The notes under the pieces were generated by a model that was not told the DNA's origin, did no database searches, and saw only the letters and a program-made list of their open reading frames with translations. Of a stretch of DNA of 64,000 nt, positions 24,898-33,711 are shown piece by piece. Where the stretch lies: NCBI RefSeq assembly GCF_016862095.1, contig NZ_BOMH01000059.1:62001-126000 (forward strand). Reading direction: 5' to 3'. Every line of letters starts with the position of its first letter. Within the stretch, counting starts at the first letter, position 1. Made by a program: the position numbers and the translations under genes. Source of the DNA: Actinoplanes cyaneus (lineage in GTDB: Bacteria > Actinomycetota > Actinomycetes > Mycobacteriales > Micromonosporaceae).

Positions 24898-26685
24898 ATG
24901 CGACTTGCCGCATCGATTGCTGTGATTGCCGTCCTACTCACGCCGTCGGCCGCCGCGTCCGCGCAGCCGGCGGCCACACCACCGGGAACCCAGCCGACCT
25001 ACGACTACACGCAGGCCATCCGCGAGCAGGTCTGGGTGCAGACCGGCGTGGACAGCGACTTCGACGGGCAGCCCGACCGGGTCGCCGTGCGGATCATCCG
25101 CCCGGCGGCGAGCAAGAAAGTTCCTGTCATCTTCCAGGCGAGTCCGTATTACGCCGGGCTCAACGACGTACCCAATCATGACGACATCGACCGGAGCGGC
25201 GCCGCCGGCCTCGCGAAAGGCTCCGCCGCCGACCGGGCGGAAAGCATCACCTTCGCCGGCTACCTGGACAACTACTTCGTGCCGCGTGGATACGCGGTGG
25301 TTTTCGCCGACAGTCTCGGCGCCGGCGGTTCGACCGGTTGCCCGACCTCCGGCGGCCGCAACGAGACGCTCGGGATGAAGGCCGTCGTCGACTGGCTGAA
25401 CGGGCGCGCGAAGGCCTTCGACGCCGGCGGCAACCGCGTACGCGCGGACTGGTCGACCGGGCGCACCGGGATGATCGGCGTCTCCTACAACGGCACGCTG
25501 CCGAACGCCGTGGCGTCGACCGGCGTCGAGGGCCTGGAGACGATCGTCCCCATCGCCGGCATCTCCAGCTGGTACGACTACTACCGCGCCAACGGCGGGG
25601 TGGTGGCGCCGGGCGGCTTCCAGGGCGAGGATCTGGACGTACTGGCGAGAGCCGTGCTCACCAGGGCGAATCCGGAAGTCTGCGCGGGCGTGATGGACGC
25701 CATCGAACGCGCGCAGGATCGCGAGACCGGCGACTACAGCGCGTTCTGGGCCGAGCGCGACTACACCCGTGACGTGAACAAGGTGCGCGCCAGCGTGTTC
25801 CTGGTGCACGGCCTGCACGACGAGAACGTCCGTACCCTTCAAGCAGGTCAGTGGTGGGACGGGCTGGCCGCGCGGCACGTCCCGCGCAAGATCTGGTTGC
25901 ACCAGGCCGCGCACACCGACCCGTTCAACATCCGCCGGGACGTGTGGCTGTCGACGCTGAACAAGTGGTTCGACTACTGGTTGTACCGGATCGACACCGG
26001 CATCATGCGCGAGCCGATGGCCGACGTCGAAGTGGCGCCGAACCAGTGGCGCACGGCGTCCACCTGGCCGGTCCCGTCGACCCGCCCGGTGTCGCTACGC
26101 CTCGGCCCGGGCACCCGGGAGACCTTCGTCGACAATCCGGCGCGGACCGCCGAGGAGCTGACCGCGACTCCGGAGACGACTGACCCGAACCGCCTCGTCT
26201 ATCAGTTCCGGCCGCTCACCAGAGAGACCCGCATCTCCGGTACGCCGGAGATCACCGTCCGCGCGGATGTCAACGGTGCTTCGCCGTACCTGACGGCGCT
26301 CCTGGTCGACTACGGTCCGGCCGAGCGCTTCGCGGGCGTGCGGACGCTCACCGAGCAGGACTGCGTCGGTCCCGGCATCGAGGGCGACCCGGGATGCTTC
26401 AACCGGCGTGAGTACATGACCGCCACGACCCCGTACGAGATCGTCACCCGTGGCTGGCTCGACGTCCGTAACCGCACGTCACCTTCGCGGACGACCCCGG
26501 TGGTACCCGGCCGTCCGTACACGTTCACGTGGACCTTGCAGAGCACCGACCACGTCTTCGCACCCGGCCACCGGATCGGCGTGGTGATTGTTTCCACCGA
26601 ACGCGACCACACCCTCCGCTACCCGGCCGGCACCGTCGTCGGCATCCAACCGGCTCTCTCCACCCTGAAGGTCCGCCTGGGCTGA
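24898..26685 (+). CDS. Secreted X-Pro dipeptidyl-peptidase/CocE-NonD family hydrolase
   Basis: 595 residues. Signal peptide about 1-22. The alpha/beta-hydrolase segment has GMIGVSYNG with the nucleophile Ser (G-x-S-Y-x-G is the S15 motif), preceded by FADSLGAGGSTGC, and VFLVHGLHDENV with the acid Asp; QAAHTDP fits the His. The C-terminal third is the jellyroll of the X-Pro dipeptidyl-peptidase C-terminal family. These enzymes either cleave Xaa-Pro from peptide N-termini or hydrolyse esters (cocaine esterase group); sequence alone does not separate the two. Confidence 0.88.
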   Translation: MRLAASIAVIAVLLTPSAAASAQPAATPPGTQPTYDYTQAIREQVWVQTGVDSDFDGQPDRVAVRIIRPAASKKVPVIFQASPYYAGLNDVPNHDDIDRSGAAGLAKGSAADRAESITFAGYLDNYFVPRGYAVVFADSLGAGGSTGCPTSGGRNETLGMKAVVDWLNGRAKAFDAGGNRVRADWSTGRTGMIGVSYNGTLPNAVASTGVEGLETIVPIAGISSWYDYYRANGGVVAPGGFQGEDLDVLARAVLTRANPEVCAGVMDAIERAQDRETGDYSAFWAERDYTRDVNKVRASVFLVHGLHDENVRTLQAGQWWDGLAARHVPRKIWLHQAAHTDPFNIRRDVWLSTLNKWFDYWLYRIDTGIMREPMADVEVAPNQWRTASTWPVPSTRPVSLRLGPGTRETFVDNPARTAEELTATPETTDPNRLVYQFRPLTRETRISGTPEITVRADVNGASPYLTALLVDYGPAERFAGVRTLTEQDCVGPGIEGDPGCFNRREYMTATTPYEIVTRGWLDVRNRTSPSRTTPVVPGRPYTFTWTLQSTDHVFAPGHRIGVVIVSTERDHTLRYPAGTVVGIQPALSTLKVRLG

Positions 26686-26961
26686 CCGATTCGCCGTGGG
26701 CAGGTCGCTCGCTTGCGATCGCACGATCCGCAAGCAGCGGCCTGCCCGTCCCTGCCCAGCGGTCCGCCGGGCAGGGGGCAGGCGCCGGCCCCGCTGAGCC
26801 GGGGCGAGCACCGGGGAAGAAATCACCGGGACGGGCGTAACTGAGGCAAGGGTCAGCGGGCGCGGACGGCGGACATACGCGCGCCCGGAATCGCCGCGGC
26901 GTGACTCCGCGCCCGCAACCACGGCGTCGATTACGCGCGCCCGGAATCACGTCCGCGGGTA
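26686..26961. repeat. Gene-free gap with 3 copies of ACGCGCGCCCGG
   Basis: No gene supported. ACGCGCGCCCGGAATC occurs near 26877 and 26935, and ACGCGCGCCCGG a third time at 26961, where it forms the left arm of the terminator below. GTCACTCCGCGCC-type spacer sequence separates them. Confidence 0.6.
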
Positions 26962-26999
26962 CGCGCGCCCGGCACCATGCCGACGGTGCCGGGCGCGCG
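26962..26999. terminator. Perfect 15-bp hairpin between convergent genes
   Basis: CGCGCGCCCGGCACC at 26962-26976 pairs base for base with GGTGCCGGGCGCGCG at 26985-26999 around an 8-base loop. It lies between the convergent hydrolase and endonuclease genes and can serve both strands. Confidence 0.8.
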
Positions 27000-27052
27000 G
27001 GAACTCCATGGCCGTACCGGAGGAAAGGTTCTGACCGGAACCAGGAATCCCG

Positions 27053-28222
27053 TCAGAAGATGGACGAGACCCACTCCGGGTGGTCGATGAACGGGTTGCG
27101 GTTGTGCTGGTAGGTCGCGTAGATGACCTGGTTCCGGTTCTTCTCGAAGGCGTCCGGCGGGTCCTGGGCGCTCCACTGCTTGAGGACCGAGAGCTTCCCG
27201 ATGTACGGGTTGGCGCCGTTGCTGACCGAGTTGTTGACCTCGAGGTCCGGCCAGGAGTCGCCGCCCTCGTAGCGCACCGCCATGTAGAAGATCATGCGGG
27301 CGACGTCGCCCTTGACCGCGTTGCGCGGCTCCCACGAGTCGGCGTCGGTGTAGTTGCCCGGAGCACCGGTGGCCGCGCTGCCGCCGGTGTCGAAGTCCTT
27401 GTTGTTGCGCAGCGCGTTGACCGCCACGTCCTCGGGCCGCAGGTGGTGCAGGTCGGTGCCGGGGCCGGTGGCGGTGCCGAAGTCGCCGTGGGACTTGGCC
27501 CAGACGTGCTCGCGGTTCCAGTCGCCGGAGTCGCCGCCGTTGAGGGTCTTGGCGCGGCTGACGCCGGAGTAGATCAGGATCACGTTGGCGGAGTTCGCCG
27601 GATCCTGGTCGGTGACCTTCAACGCGTTCCAGACGGCGTCGTAGGAAATCTTCGTCACCCCGGTGGAGATGATCGTGTGCAGGGCGGCCTTGAGCGCGGC
27701 TCCGGACTTGCCGGAGGCGGCTGCGTAGTAGGCGTCGGTGCCGCTGGAGGCGGTCGGCGTGACGGTGGCGGTCGCGGTCGGGCTGGTGGTCGGCGAGGCG
27801 CCGAGCGCCATCGCGGTCGGCGACTTGAGGCCGGCGTGCGAGAAGTAGGCGGTCAGCGTTCCGGTGACGGTCACCTGCTTGCCGATCAGCGACGGGTTGC
27901 TGAGCAGGCCGAACGATGCCCGGTACGAGGCCGTGATCTGGACGTACAGCATCTTGGTGGTGCTGGTTTCCGACTTGCTGTCGGCGATCGCCAGGGCGGT
28001 GTCGCCGGTGAAGTCGCTGAACCGGACGGTGCTGGTCGCCGTCGGCTCGCCGACGACGTAGCCGGCGACGGTGCCGGACGACCCGGTCTGGCTGCTGATC
28101 GCCTGGGCGACGGTGAGCGTGGTGGCGGCCGCGGCGGGGGCCGAGGCGAGCGTGAACAGGAGCGCGAGGAGGCCGAGGAGGGCGGGGAAGGAGAACGCGA
28201 ACACGCGTTTCGGTACGGGCAC
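27053..28222 (-). CDS. Secreted endonuclease I (EndA/NucM) family nuclease with N-terminal OB-like domain
   Basis: 389 residues. Signal peptide about 1-33. Residues about 35-140 form an OB-fold-like domain (VAGYVVGEPTATSTVRF..VTVTGTLTAYFSHAGLKSP) commonly fused to bacterial nucleases. After a Ser/Thr linker comes the endonuclease I domain with NREHVWAKSHGDFG and TDLHHLRP, the metal-binding and catalytic His/Asn block of this beta-beta-alpha-metal nuclease family, and NRNPFIDHPEWV at the end. Likely an extracellular DNase/RNase for nucleic acid scavenging. Confidence 0.88.
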   Translation of the reverse strand: MPVPKRVFAFSFPALLGLLALLFTLASAPAAAATTLTVAQAISSQTGSSGTVAGYVVGEPTATSTVRFSDFTGDTALAIADSKSETSTTKMLYVQITASYRASFGLLSNPSLIGKQVTVTGTLTAYFSHAGLKSPTAMALGASPTTSPTATATVTPTASSGTDAYYAAASGKSGAALKAALHTIISTGVTKISYDAVWNALKVTDQDPANSANVILIYSGVSRAKTLNGGDSGDWNREHVWAKSHGDFGTATGPGTDLHHLRPEDVAVNALRNNKDFDTGGSAATGAPGNYTDADSWEPRNAVKGDVARMIFYMAVRYEGGDSWPDLEVNNSVSNGANPYIGKLSVLKQWSAQDPPDAFEKNRNQVIYATYQHNRNPFIDHPEWVSSIF

Positions 28223-28417
28223 GGGGCTGCTCCGTTCGCCAAGGTTGTATAGACAGCTATATAAGTCTCAGTGATCTGATCACCCCGGCATCCATACCGA
28301 ACAGGTCATACGGAAACGTTCGTTCGTCGTTCACCTCCCCGTGCCGCCCTCCTGCCTGCCGGGCGTGACCGGCCGGTGGATAACCTCGGGTGGCGAGCGC
28401 GAAGGGGACGGATCGGC

Positions 28418-30172
28418 GTGGGCATCGAGGAAGACCTGGCACTGCTGCGCGCGTTCGAGCCGGTCGCCAAGTTCACCGAAGGCGAATGGTTCTACCCGGT
28501 CTCCGTGCAGCGGTACGTCGACCGGGCGAGCCTGTGGCGGGTCGAGCCCGGCAGCAGCCCCGCCCAGGTGGTGCCGCCGGGCGGCTTGACCGTGGAGACG
28601 CTGGCCAAGGTCGGTGGCGCCGAGCAGGGCCTGAACTACTCGCTCTCCGGCATCGGCGGCACGGAGAAGCACCTCGCGCACATCCCACTGCGGGAGCGCC
28701 CGCCACACCTGGCCCGCGCCAGCCGCCTCGCCTCGGTCGGCCTGACCGCGCGCCTGGTCGACGCGATGAACCGGTTCTCACTGCTGTTCCGCGGCAGCGT
28801 GCCCGGTGGCAGCGCGGCCCGCTCCTTCCTGCTCCAGCGGGACCACCTGCGCCCCGAGCAGCCCACCTACTACGGGCGGGTGCTGCGCGACGACCCGTGG
28901 ATCGTCTGCCAGTACTGGATGTTCTATTCCTTCAACAACTGGCGCTCGGCGTTCGGCGGCGTCAACGAGCACGAGGCGGACTGGGAACAGGTCACTGTCT
29001 ATCTCGACGGCACCGGTGTGACCGGGCCGGACGGCCTGCCGCCCGCGCGGTGGGTGGTCTTCTCCGCCCACGACGAGACCGGCGACGATCTCCGCCGGCG
29101 GTGGGACGATCCCGACCTGACCGTCCACGGCGGTCGCCATCCGGTGGTTTTCGTCGGCGCCGGCTCACACTCCGGCGCTTACCTTCCGGGCGACTATCTG
29201 ATCACGGTACGGCCGCCGAAGCTTCGCGGACTGGTCGGCGCGCTCCGGGGCTCGGCCCGACTGGTGGCCCCGTGGTCGGCGGAGGACCGGCAGACCCTCG
29301 GCATCCCGTACGTCGACTATGCCCGCGGCGACGGCCGCATGATCGGTCCCGGACAGGGCGAGAACTGGAACCCGGTCCTGATCGGCGACGACACCCCGTG
29401 GGTGCGCGACTTCCGGGGGCTCTGGGGCCGGGACACCCGGGACCGGCTCGGCGGCGAACGTGGACCGGCCGGCCCCCGCTACAGCCGCAACGGCACCGTC
29501 CGGCAGGCCTGGGCCGACCCGGTCGGCTGGGCCGGGCTGGCCAAGGTTGTTCCCAACCCGCAGGCGGAGCGGCAGCTCATCGAGATCCGCACCCGGCAGA
29601 ACAGCGACCGGCTGGCCGCCCTCGACCGGGAGATCGGCACTCTGCGCCACGACCTCGCGGTCGCCGCGGCCGGCCTGCCCGTCGCCGGGCCCGAGGTCCG
29701 CGGTCTGCTCGCCGAGGAGCAGCGCCTGCGCGGCCTGCGGATGGAACGCACCCGCCTCGCCGATGAACAACAACGGGCAGCCACGGCGGAGCCGCTCGCC
29801 CACGACCCGCACGCGCACCTGCTGCACCGGCGGCTCCCGATGCAACCGCAGGCCGGGCTGCTCGGCCGGGCCCGGTCGTGGTGGGCGGTACTGAGCACCC
29901 CGCTGATCCTGCTGGCGCTCGGTGCGGTGGTGAACCCGCGCGGTGTCGCCGGGTCAGAGACCGCCCTGGTCATGCTGCTGGTGCTGCTCACCGTCGAGGG
30001 TGCGGTGCGCGGGAAGTTCCTGGCGGTGCTGCTGCGGCTGCTGTTGTGCTGCGTGGCGATCGGGATTTTGGTGGTGCTCTGGCTCGACGGCCGCTACGTG
30101 GTGACTTCCATCTTCTTCCTGGCCGCGATCCTGGTGCTGCTCGTCAACATCAGAGAGGCCTGGCGCCGTTAG
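28418..30172 (+). CDS. Vps62-like domain protein with C-terminal membrane helices
   Basis: About 584 residues from GTG 28418 (AAGGGGA upstream); ATG 28376 is an alternative. Residues about 140-330 contain YWMFYSFNNWRSAFGGVNEHEADWEQVTVYL and VFVGAGSHSGAYLPGDY, which resemble the Vps62 family (HEGDWE motif) known from fungi and bacteria, of unknown biochemical role. A charged coiled-coil-like stretch (about 385-450) follows, then about four transmembrane helices in the last 110 residues. A large cytosolic domain on a membrane anchor is therefore likely. No operon partner is obvious. Confidence 0.65.
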   Translation: MGIEEDLALLRAFEPVAKFTEGEWFYPVSVQRYVDRASLWRVEPGSSPAQVVPPGGLTVETLAKVGGAEQGLNYSLSGIGGTEKHLAHIPLRERPPHLARASRLASVGLTARLVDAMNRFSLLFRGSVPGGSAARSFLLQRDHLRPEQPTYYGRVLRDDPWIVCQYWMFYSFNNWRSAFGGVNEHEADWEQVTVYLDGTGVTGPDGLPPARWVVFSAHDETGDDLRRRWDDPDLTVHGGRHPVVFVGAGSHSGAYLPGDYLITVRPPKLRGLVGALRGSARLVAPWSAEDRQTLGIPYVDYARGDGRMIGPGQGENWNPVLIGDDTPWVRDFRGLWGRDTRDRLGGERGPAGPRYSRNGTVRQAWADPVGWAGLAKVVPNPQAERQLIEIRTRQNSDRLAALDREIGTLRHDLAVAAAGLPVAGPEVRGLLAEEQRLRGLRMERTRLADEQQRAATAEPLAHDPHAHLLHRRLPMQPQAGLLGRARSWWAVLSTPLILLALGAVVNPRGVAGSETALVMLLVLLTVEGAVRGKFLAVLLRLLLCCVAIGILVVLWLDGRYVVTSIFFLAAILVLLVNIREAWRR

Positions 30173-30221
30173 GCGGTGTTTCGTAGTGACGGCGATCTCG
30201 CGGGGGAGACCCGGCCGGGGG

Positions 30222-30707
30222 TCAGCACCGTCCCAGATCGAGCTTCGTCAGCGGCTCCAGCGGTCGGCCCAGCAGCGAGGTCAGCTCCAGCAGGGCCCGC
30301 AGATGTTGGGCGTCGACGGCGTCACCGATCGCCGGCTCCGGTGCGGAGGATGCCGACGCCGGGCACGGCTGCTCTTCCGCGCTGCGCCGCTCGGCGATGC
30401 GGTTGATCCACCCGACGACATCCGTGCCGGAACCGATGTGGCAGCCCGCGAGCCACCACACCTCGACGTATGTGGCCGCGAAGACCGCCGCCGCGCATTG
30501 CGGGTCCTGGAGCTCTTCGTCGATCGTGGCGCGCACCGCAGCGCGGGTGTGATCGAAGAGCGTCACGAAGGCGTCCCGGTCTCCGCGCGAGATCGGGTCC
30601 ATCAGCGACCTGAGATGGTCGTCGACGCATGCCGCCCGGCATTCGGCACAGTCGGTAAGGGCCGGCGGTGACTGCTGCACGACTGGTCCACGGGGAGAGG
30701 GGGGCAT
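30222..30707 (-). CDS. Sigma-70 region-2-only protein (truncated ECF sigma-like)
   Basis: 161 residues. Residues about 40-112 (AFVTLFDHTRAAVRATIDEEL..AATYVEVWWLAG..GWINRIAERRSAEE) align well with region 2 of ECF sigma factors (core binding and -10 recognition), especially SigK-type EVWRTA..GWLLTIAHRRAVD. The remaining about 45 residues show no region 4 helix-turn-helix, so it should not recognise -35 elements. An N-terminal Cys cluster C-x2-C-x3-C (DCAECRAACV) and a C-terminal Cys could bind metal or sense redox. It could be a degenerate sigma factor or a regulator that competes for core. The family call is by eye. Confidence 0.55.
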   Translation of the reverse strand: MPPSPRGPVVQQSPPALTDCAECRAACVDDHLRSLMDPISRGDRDAFVTLFDHTRAAVRATIDEELQDPQCAAAVFAATYVEVWWLAGCHIGSGTDVVGWINRIAERRSAEEQPCPASASSAPEPAIGDAVDAQHLRALLELTSLLGRPLEPLTKLDLGRC

Positions 30708-31085
30708 CAGGGCTCCAAGATTGATCGACAGAGCGGGGTCGCCGAGGTGTGGAGCGACAGACGGTCATTGGACACGTGACTGGTCCTTGCAGGGTAGACC
30801 ACTCGACCGAAGAGGAAAGCCGTCCGGGCGAGTGACAGATTCAGCGGACGCGGACGCCGGACCAGGTGATGTGCACGATGAGCACGCCCGTCGGATCCGG
30901 CACGTCGCGTCGTGCGGATGCAGAAGGCAGTGGGTCCGGGCGACCGGGCCGCCGGTAAGGTCGGACTGTCAGTCCCTACTTTCCCGGATCCTTGCGGAGC
31001 CTTCGGCGTGGAGGTGCAGCCGTGTTACTTGGTGAGCAGCGGTTTTCCGGCAACAGGTCGCGGTGTCGGCGAGGCATGACGCCGG
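30708..31085. other. Divergent intergenic region upstream of the GAF-ANTAR cluster
   Basis: No gene supported. The region separates the sigma-like gene (minus) from the first ANTAR gene (plus). GGTCA and TGACT flank TTGGACACG at about 30763-30781, a weak dyad. No consensus promoter recognised. Confidence 0.3.
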
Positions 31086-31802
31086 GTGACCGCCATGGAT
31101 GATCGCCTTGCGATGATCCGCGACTCGATCCAGGCCGTGCCGTCCTCGCCGGGCACCGGGCTGCTGCACCGGGTGGTCGCCGCTGCCACCGGCGCGCTGG
31201 CCGCGTCGGGCGCCGGGGTCAGCGTGATGACCGAGTCGGGGGAGCGGGGGGTGTACGCCGCGTCGGATCCGCTGACCGAGCGTATGGAGGAGATGCAGTT
31301 CGTTCTCGGTGAGGGGCCTTGCTGGGACGCGTTCACCCTGCGGCGGCCGGTGCTGGTGCCCGATCTCGACGGCGAATCGCCCGACCGCTGGCCGATGTAC
31401 CGTCCGGCCGCCTGGGACAGCGGCATCCGGGCGGTTTTCTCGTTCCCGCTGCAGATGGGCGCCATGCGCTTGGGCGTGCTCGACGTGTTCCGCCGGCGGA
31501 CCGGTTCGCTGGCCGGTGAGGAATTGGCCACCGCGCTCGCTTTCGCCGAGGTGACCATGACGGCGTTGCTGGACCAGCACGAGGAAGCCGGGACGGGCGC
31601 CGCCGACGGCCTCCTCGACGCGGGGGAGCACCGCGCCGAGGTGTTCCAGGCACAAGGCATGGTCATGGTGCAGCTGGGGGTGCCGATCGCTGAGGCGATG
31701 GTCAGGATGAGGGCGTACGCGTTTGCGCACGGCCGCCGCCTCGACGAGGTGGCCCGCGACGTGGTCGCCCGCCGGCTCGACTTCGGGCGCGATCGTTCAT
31801 GA
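31086..31802 (+). CDS. GAF-ANTAR regulator 1
   Basis: 238 residues from GTG 31086 (ATG 31095 alternative). GAF domain about 20-165 (VLGEGPCWDAFTLRRPVLVPDL..RWP.., FSFPLQMGAMRLGVLDVF) and ANTAR domain about 175-235 (AEVFQAQGMVMVQLGVPIAEAMVRMRAYAFAHGRRLDEVARDVV). ANTAR domains bind RNA and prevent transcription termination; GAF domains sense small ligands or partners. It is more diverged than the two genes after it. Confidence 0.9.
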   Translation: MTAMDDRLAMIRDSIQAVPSSPGTGLLHRVVAAATGALAASGAGVSVMTESGERGVYAASDPLTERMEEMQFVLGEGPCWDAFTLRRPVLVPDLDGESPDRWPMYRPAAWDSGIRAVFSFPLQMGAMRLGVLDVFRRRTGSLAGEELATALAFAEVTMTALLDQHEEAGTGAADGLLDAGEHRAEVFQAQGMVMVQLGVPIAEAMVRMRAYAFAHGRRLDEVARDVVARRLDFGRDRS

Positions 31803-31839
31803 CCATGCACGTGACCGCCGGGCAGGCCGGGAGGCAGGC

Positions 31840-32607
31840 ATGATTACCGCATCGGTGCAGCAGCTGGCGAAGATCTTCGTCGAGATCGCCGACACGCTGG
31901 TCGACGAGTTCGACGTGCTCGACTACATGCACATGATCACTGAACGGGTCGCCGGGCTCACCGGGGCGCCGGCGGTCGGCATGCTGCTGGCCGATCAGAG
32001 CGGCCGGTTGGAGTTCGTCGCCGGCACGGACGAGAACGTCACTCTGGTGGAGCTCTTCGTGGTGCAGAACGGGGAGGGCCCCTGCCTGGACGCGTTCCGG
32101 ACGGGCGAACCTGTCGTGAACGCCGACCTCGGCGTCGCCGCTGCCCGCTGGCCGCGATTCGCACAGCTCGCCGCCGAGGCCGGCTATCGGTCGGTGCACG
32201 CTTTCCCGATGCGGCTGCGCCGGCAGGTGATCGGAGCGCTGAACGTTTTCGGCGCCAACCCCGGCAGCGACTTCGGCGACGACGACACCGCGCTCCTGCA
32301 GGCCCTGGCCGATGCGGCCACGATCGGTCTGCTGCAGGAGCGCGCCGTCGCCCGCGGCGACCTGCTCTCCGAACAGCTCCAGAGCGCTTTGAACAGCCGG
32401 GTCATCATCGAGCAGGCCAAAGGGGCGGTGGCGCAGGCGCACGGGATCGGTGTCGACGACGCGTTCAAGGCCATTCGCGACTACGCCCGCCGGAACAACC
32501 GCAAGCTGACCGAGGTCGCCAACGGCATCATCACCGACCCGCGCCTGCGGCAGCGGGTCCTCGCGTCGCGGTCGCCGCACCAGGAAGCCGCCCATGATCG
32601 ACCGTGA
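31840..32607 (+). CDS. GAF-ANTAR regulator 2
   Basis: 255 residues from ATG 31840. GAF domain about 10-165 (VQNGEGPCLDAFRTGEPVVN..RWPRFA..AFPMRLRRQVIGALNVFG) followed by ANTAR (NSRVIIEQAKGAVAQAHGIGVDDAFKAIRDYARRNNRKLTEVANGII). It shares long near-identical blocks with the next gene, so the two arose by tandem duplication. Predicted cytosolic antiterminator. Confidence 0.92.
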   Translation: MITASVQQLAKIFVEIADTLVDEFDVLDYMHMITERVAGLTGAPAVGMLLADQSGRLEFVAGTDENVTLVELFVVQNGEGPCLDAFRTGEPVVNADLGVAAARWPRFAQLAAEAGYRSVHAFPMRLRRQVIGALNVFGANPGSDFGDDDTALLQALADAATIGLLQERAVARGDLLSEQLQSALNSRVIIEQAKGAVAQAHGIGVDDAFKAIRDYARRNNRKLTEVANGIITDPRLRQRVLASRSPHQEAAHDRP

Positions 32608-32637
32608 CCACGCGGGGAATGCCGGAGACCGCCAGCC

Positions 32638-33369
32638 ATGACCACCGTTTCTGCCGAGCGCCTCGCGTCGATCTTCCGCGAGGTCGCCGGCACCCTCGTC
32701 GACGACTTCGACCTGGTGGACTTCCTGCACACGCTCACCGACCGGGCCACGAACCTGGTCGGGGCCGCCGCCACCGGGCTGCTCATGGCGGACCCGCGGG
32801 GCCTGCTGCGGTACATGGCCGCCTCCGACGAGAACGCGAAGCTGCTGGAGTTGTTACAGCTGCAGAACGACGAGGGCCCCGGCCTGGACGCGTTCACCAC
32901 CGGGCGGCCCGTCGTCAATGTCGACCTCGGGACCGCCGCCGGACGCTGGCCCCGCTTCGCGCCACGGGCCGCCTCGGCCGGCTATCGGTCTGCGCATGCC
33001 TTCCCACTCCAGGTGCGCCGGCAGGTGATCGGCGTGATGAACGTCTTCGGCGCCACCGGAAGCGGCGATTTCGCCGCGGCGGACGTGTCGGTCATGCAGG
33101 CCCTCACCGACGTCGCCGCCATCGGCCTGCTGCAGGCACGCACCATCCGCCAGAGCGAGGTCCTGACCGAACAGCTGCAGAGCGCGCTCCACAGCCGGAT
33201 CGTCATCGAACAATCCAAAGGTGCTGTCGCCCAGGCCTGCGGCGTCACGGTCGGCGAGGCGTTCACCGCGATCCGCCGCTACGCCCGGGAGCAGAACCGC
33301 AAACTGACCGACGTCGCCTACGCCATCACGACCGAACCCGGCCTGGCCGCAAGAATCATCACCCGGTGA
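32638..33369 (+). CDS. GAF-ANTAR regulator 3
   Basis: 243 residues from ATG 32638, 30 bases after the previous stop. Paralogue of regulator 2: same N-terminal RLASIFREVAGTLVDDFDLVDFLH start, LQNDEGPGLDAFTTGRPVVN..RWPRFA GAF core and IVIEQSKGAVAQACGVTVGEAFTAIRRYAREQNRKLTDVA ANTAR. The Cys of GEGPC in the other two is Gly here (DEGPG), so ligand or redox response may differ. Confidence 0.92.
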   Translation: MTTVSAERLASIFREVAGTLVDDFDLVDFLHTLTDRATNLVGAAATGLLMADPRGLLRYMAASDENAKLLELLQLQNDEGPGLDAFTTGRPVVNVDLGTAAGRWPRFAPRAASAGYRSAHAFPLQVRRQVIGVMNVFGATGSGDFAAADVSVMQALTDVAAIGLLQARTIRQSEVLTEQLQSALHSRIVIEQSKGAVAQACGVTVGEAFTAIRRYAREQNRKLTDVAYAITTEPGLAARIITR

Positions 33370-33414
33370 CCGCCGGCCGAGCGGCCGGTCCCGTTCCCGG
33401 ATAGGTTCGACGGC

Positions 33415-33639
33415 ATGGCCAGCACAGTGCTCCGCGTCCGCCTCATCGGCGGCGACCGGATGGACATCACCTACGAGCGGCCGGACGTCTCCGGCGAGGA
33501 CGAATTGATCGAGCATGTGATCGCGACGTTGTCGGAGGACGCCGGAGCGCTGCACGGCAAGCACGGCGACCGGCTCGTCGTGCTGTACGGCCGGGGCGTC
33601 GCCGCGATCGAGGTCGCGCCCCGCGGCGCCGTGCTGTAA
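33415..33639 (+). CDS. Small hypothetical protein (74 aa)
   Basis: 74 residues, strand-helix-strand pattern (VLRVRLIGGDRMDITYERPD; ELIEHVIATLSEDAG; RLVVLYGRGVAAIEVAP). No family recognised. It follows regulator 3 by 45 bases and may belong to the same transcript. Codon bias supports it. Confidence 0.55.
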   Translation: MASTVLRVRLIGGDRMDITYERPDVSGEDELIEHVIATLSEDAGALHGKHGDRLVVLYGRGVAAIEVAPRGAVL

Positions 33640-33685
33640 CGCGATCCGCCACTCGTCGACGGGCCTATGCCGAGGCGTGGAGCCA

Positions 33686-33705
33686 TGCAGCCGTACGGGG
33701 CTGCA
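33686..33705. terminator. Hairpin between convergent genes
   Basis: TGCAGCC (33686-33692) pairs with GGCTGCA (33699-33705) around a 6-base loop, in the gap between the small plus-strand gene and the DUF1232 gene on the minus strand. Confidence 0.45.
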
Positions 33706-33711
33706 CTGTGG

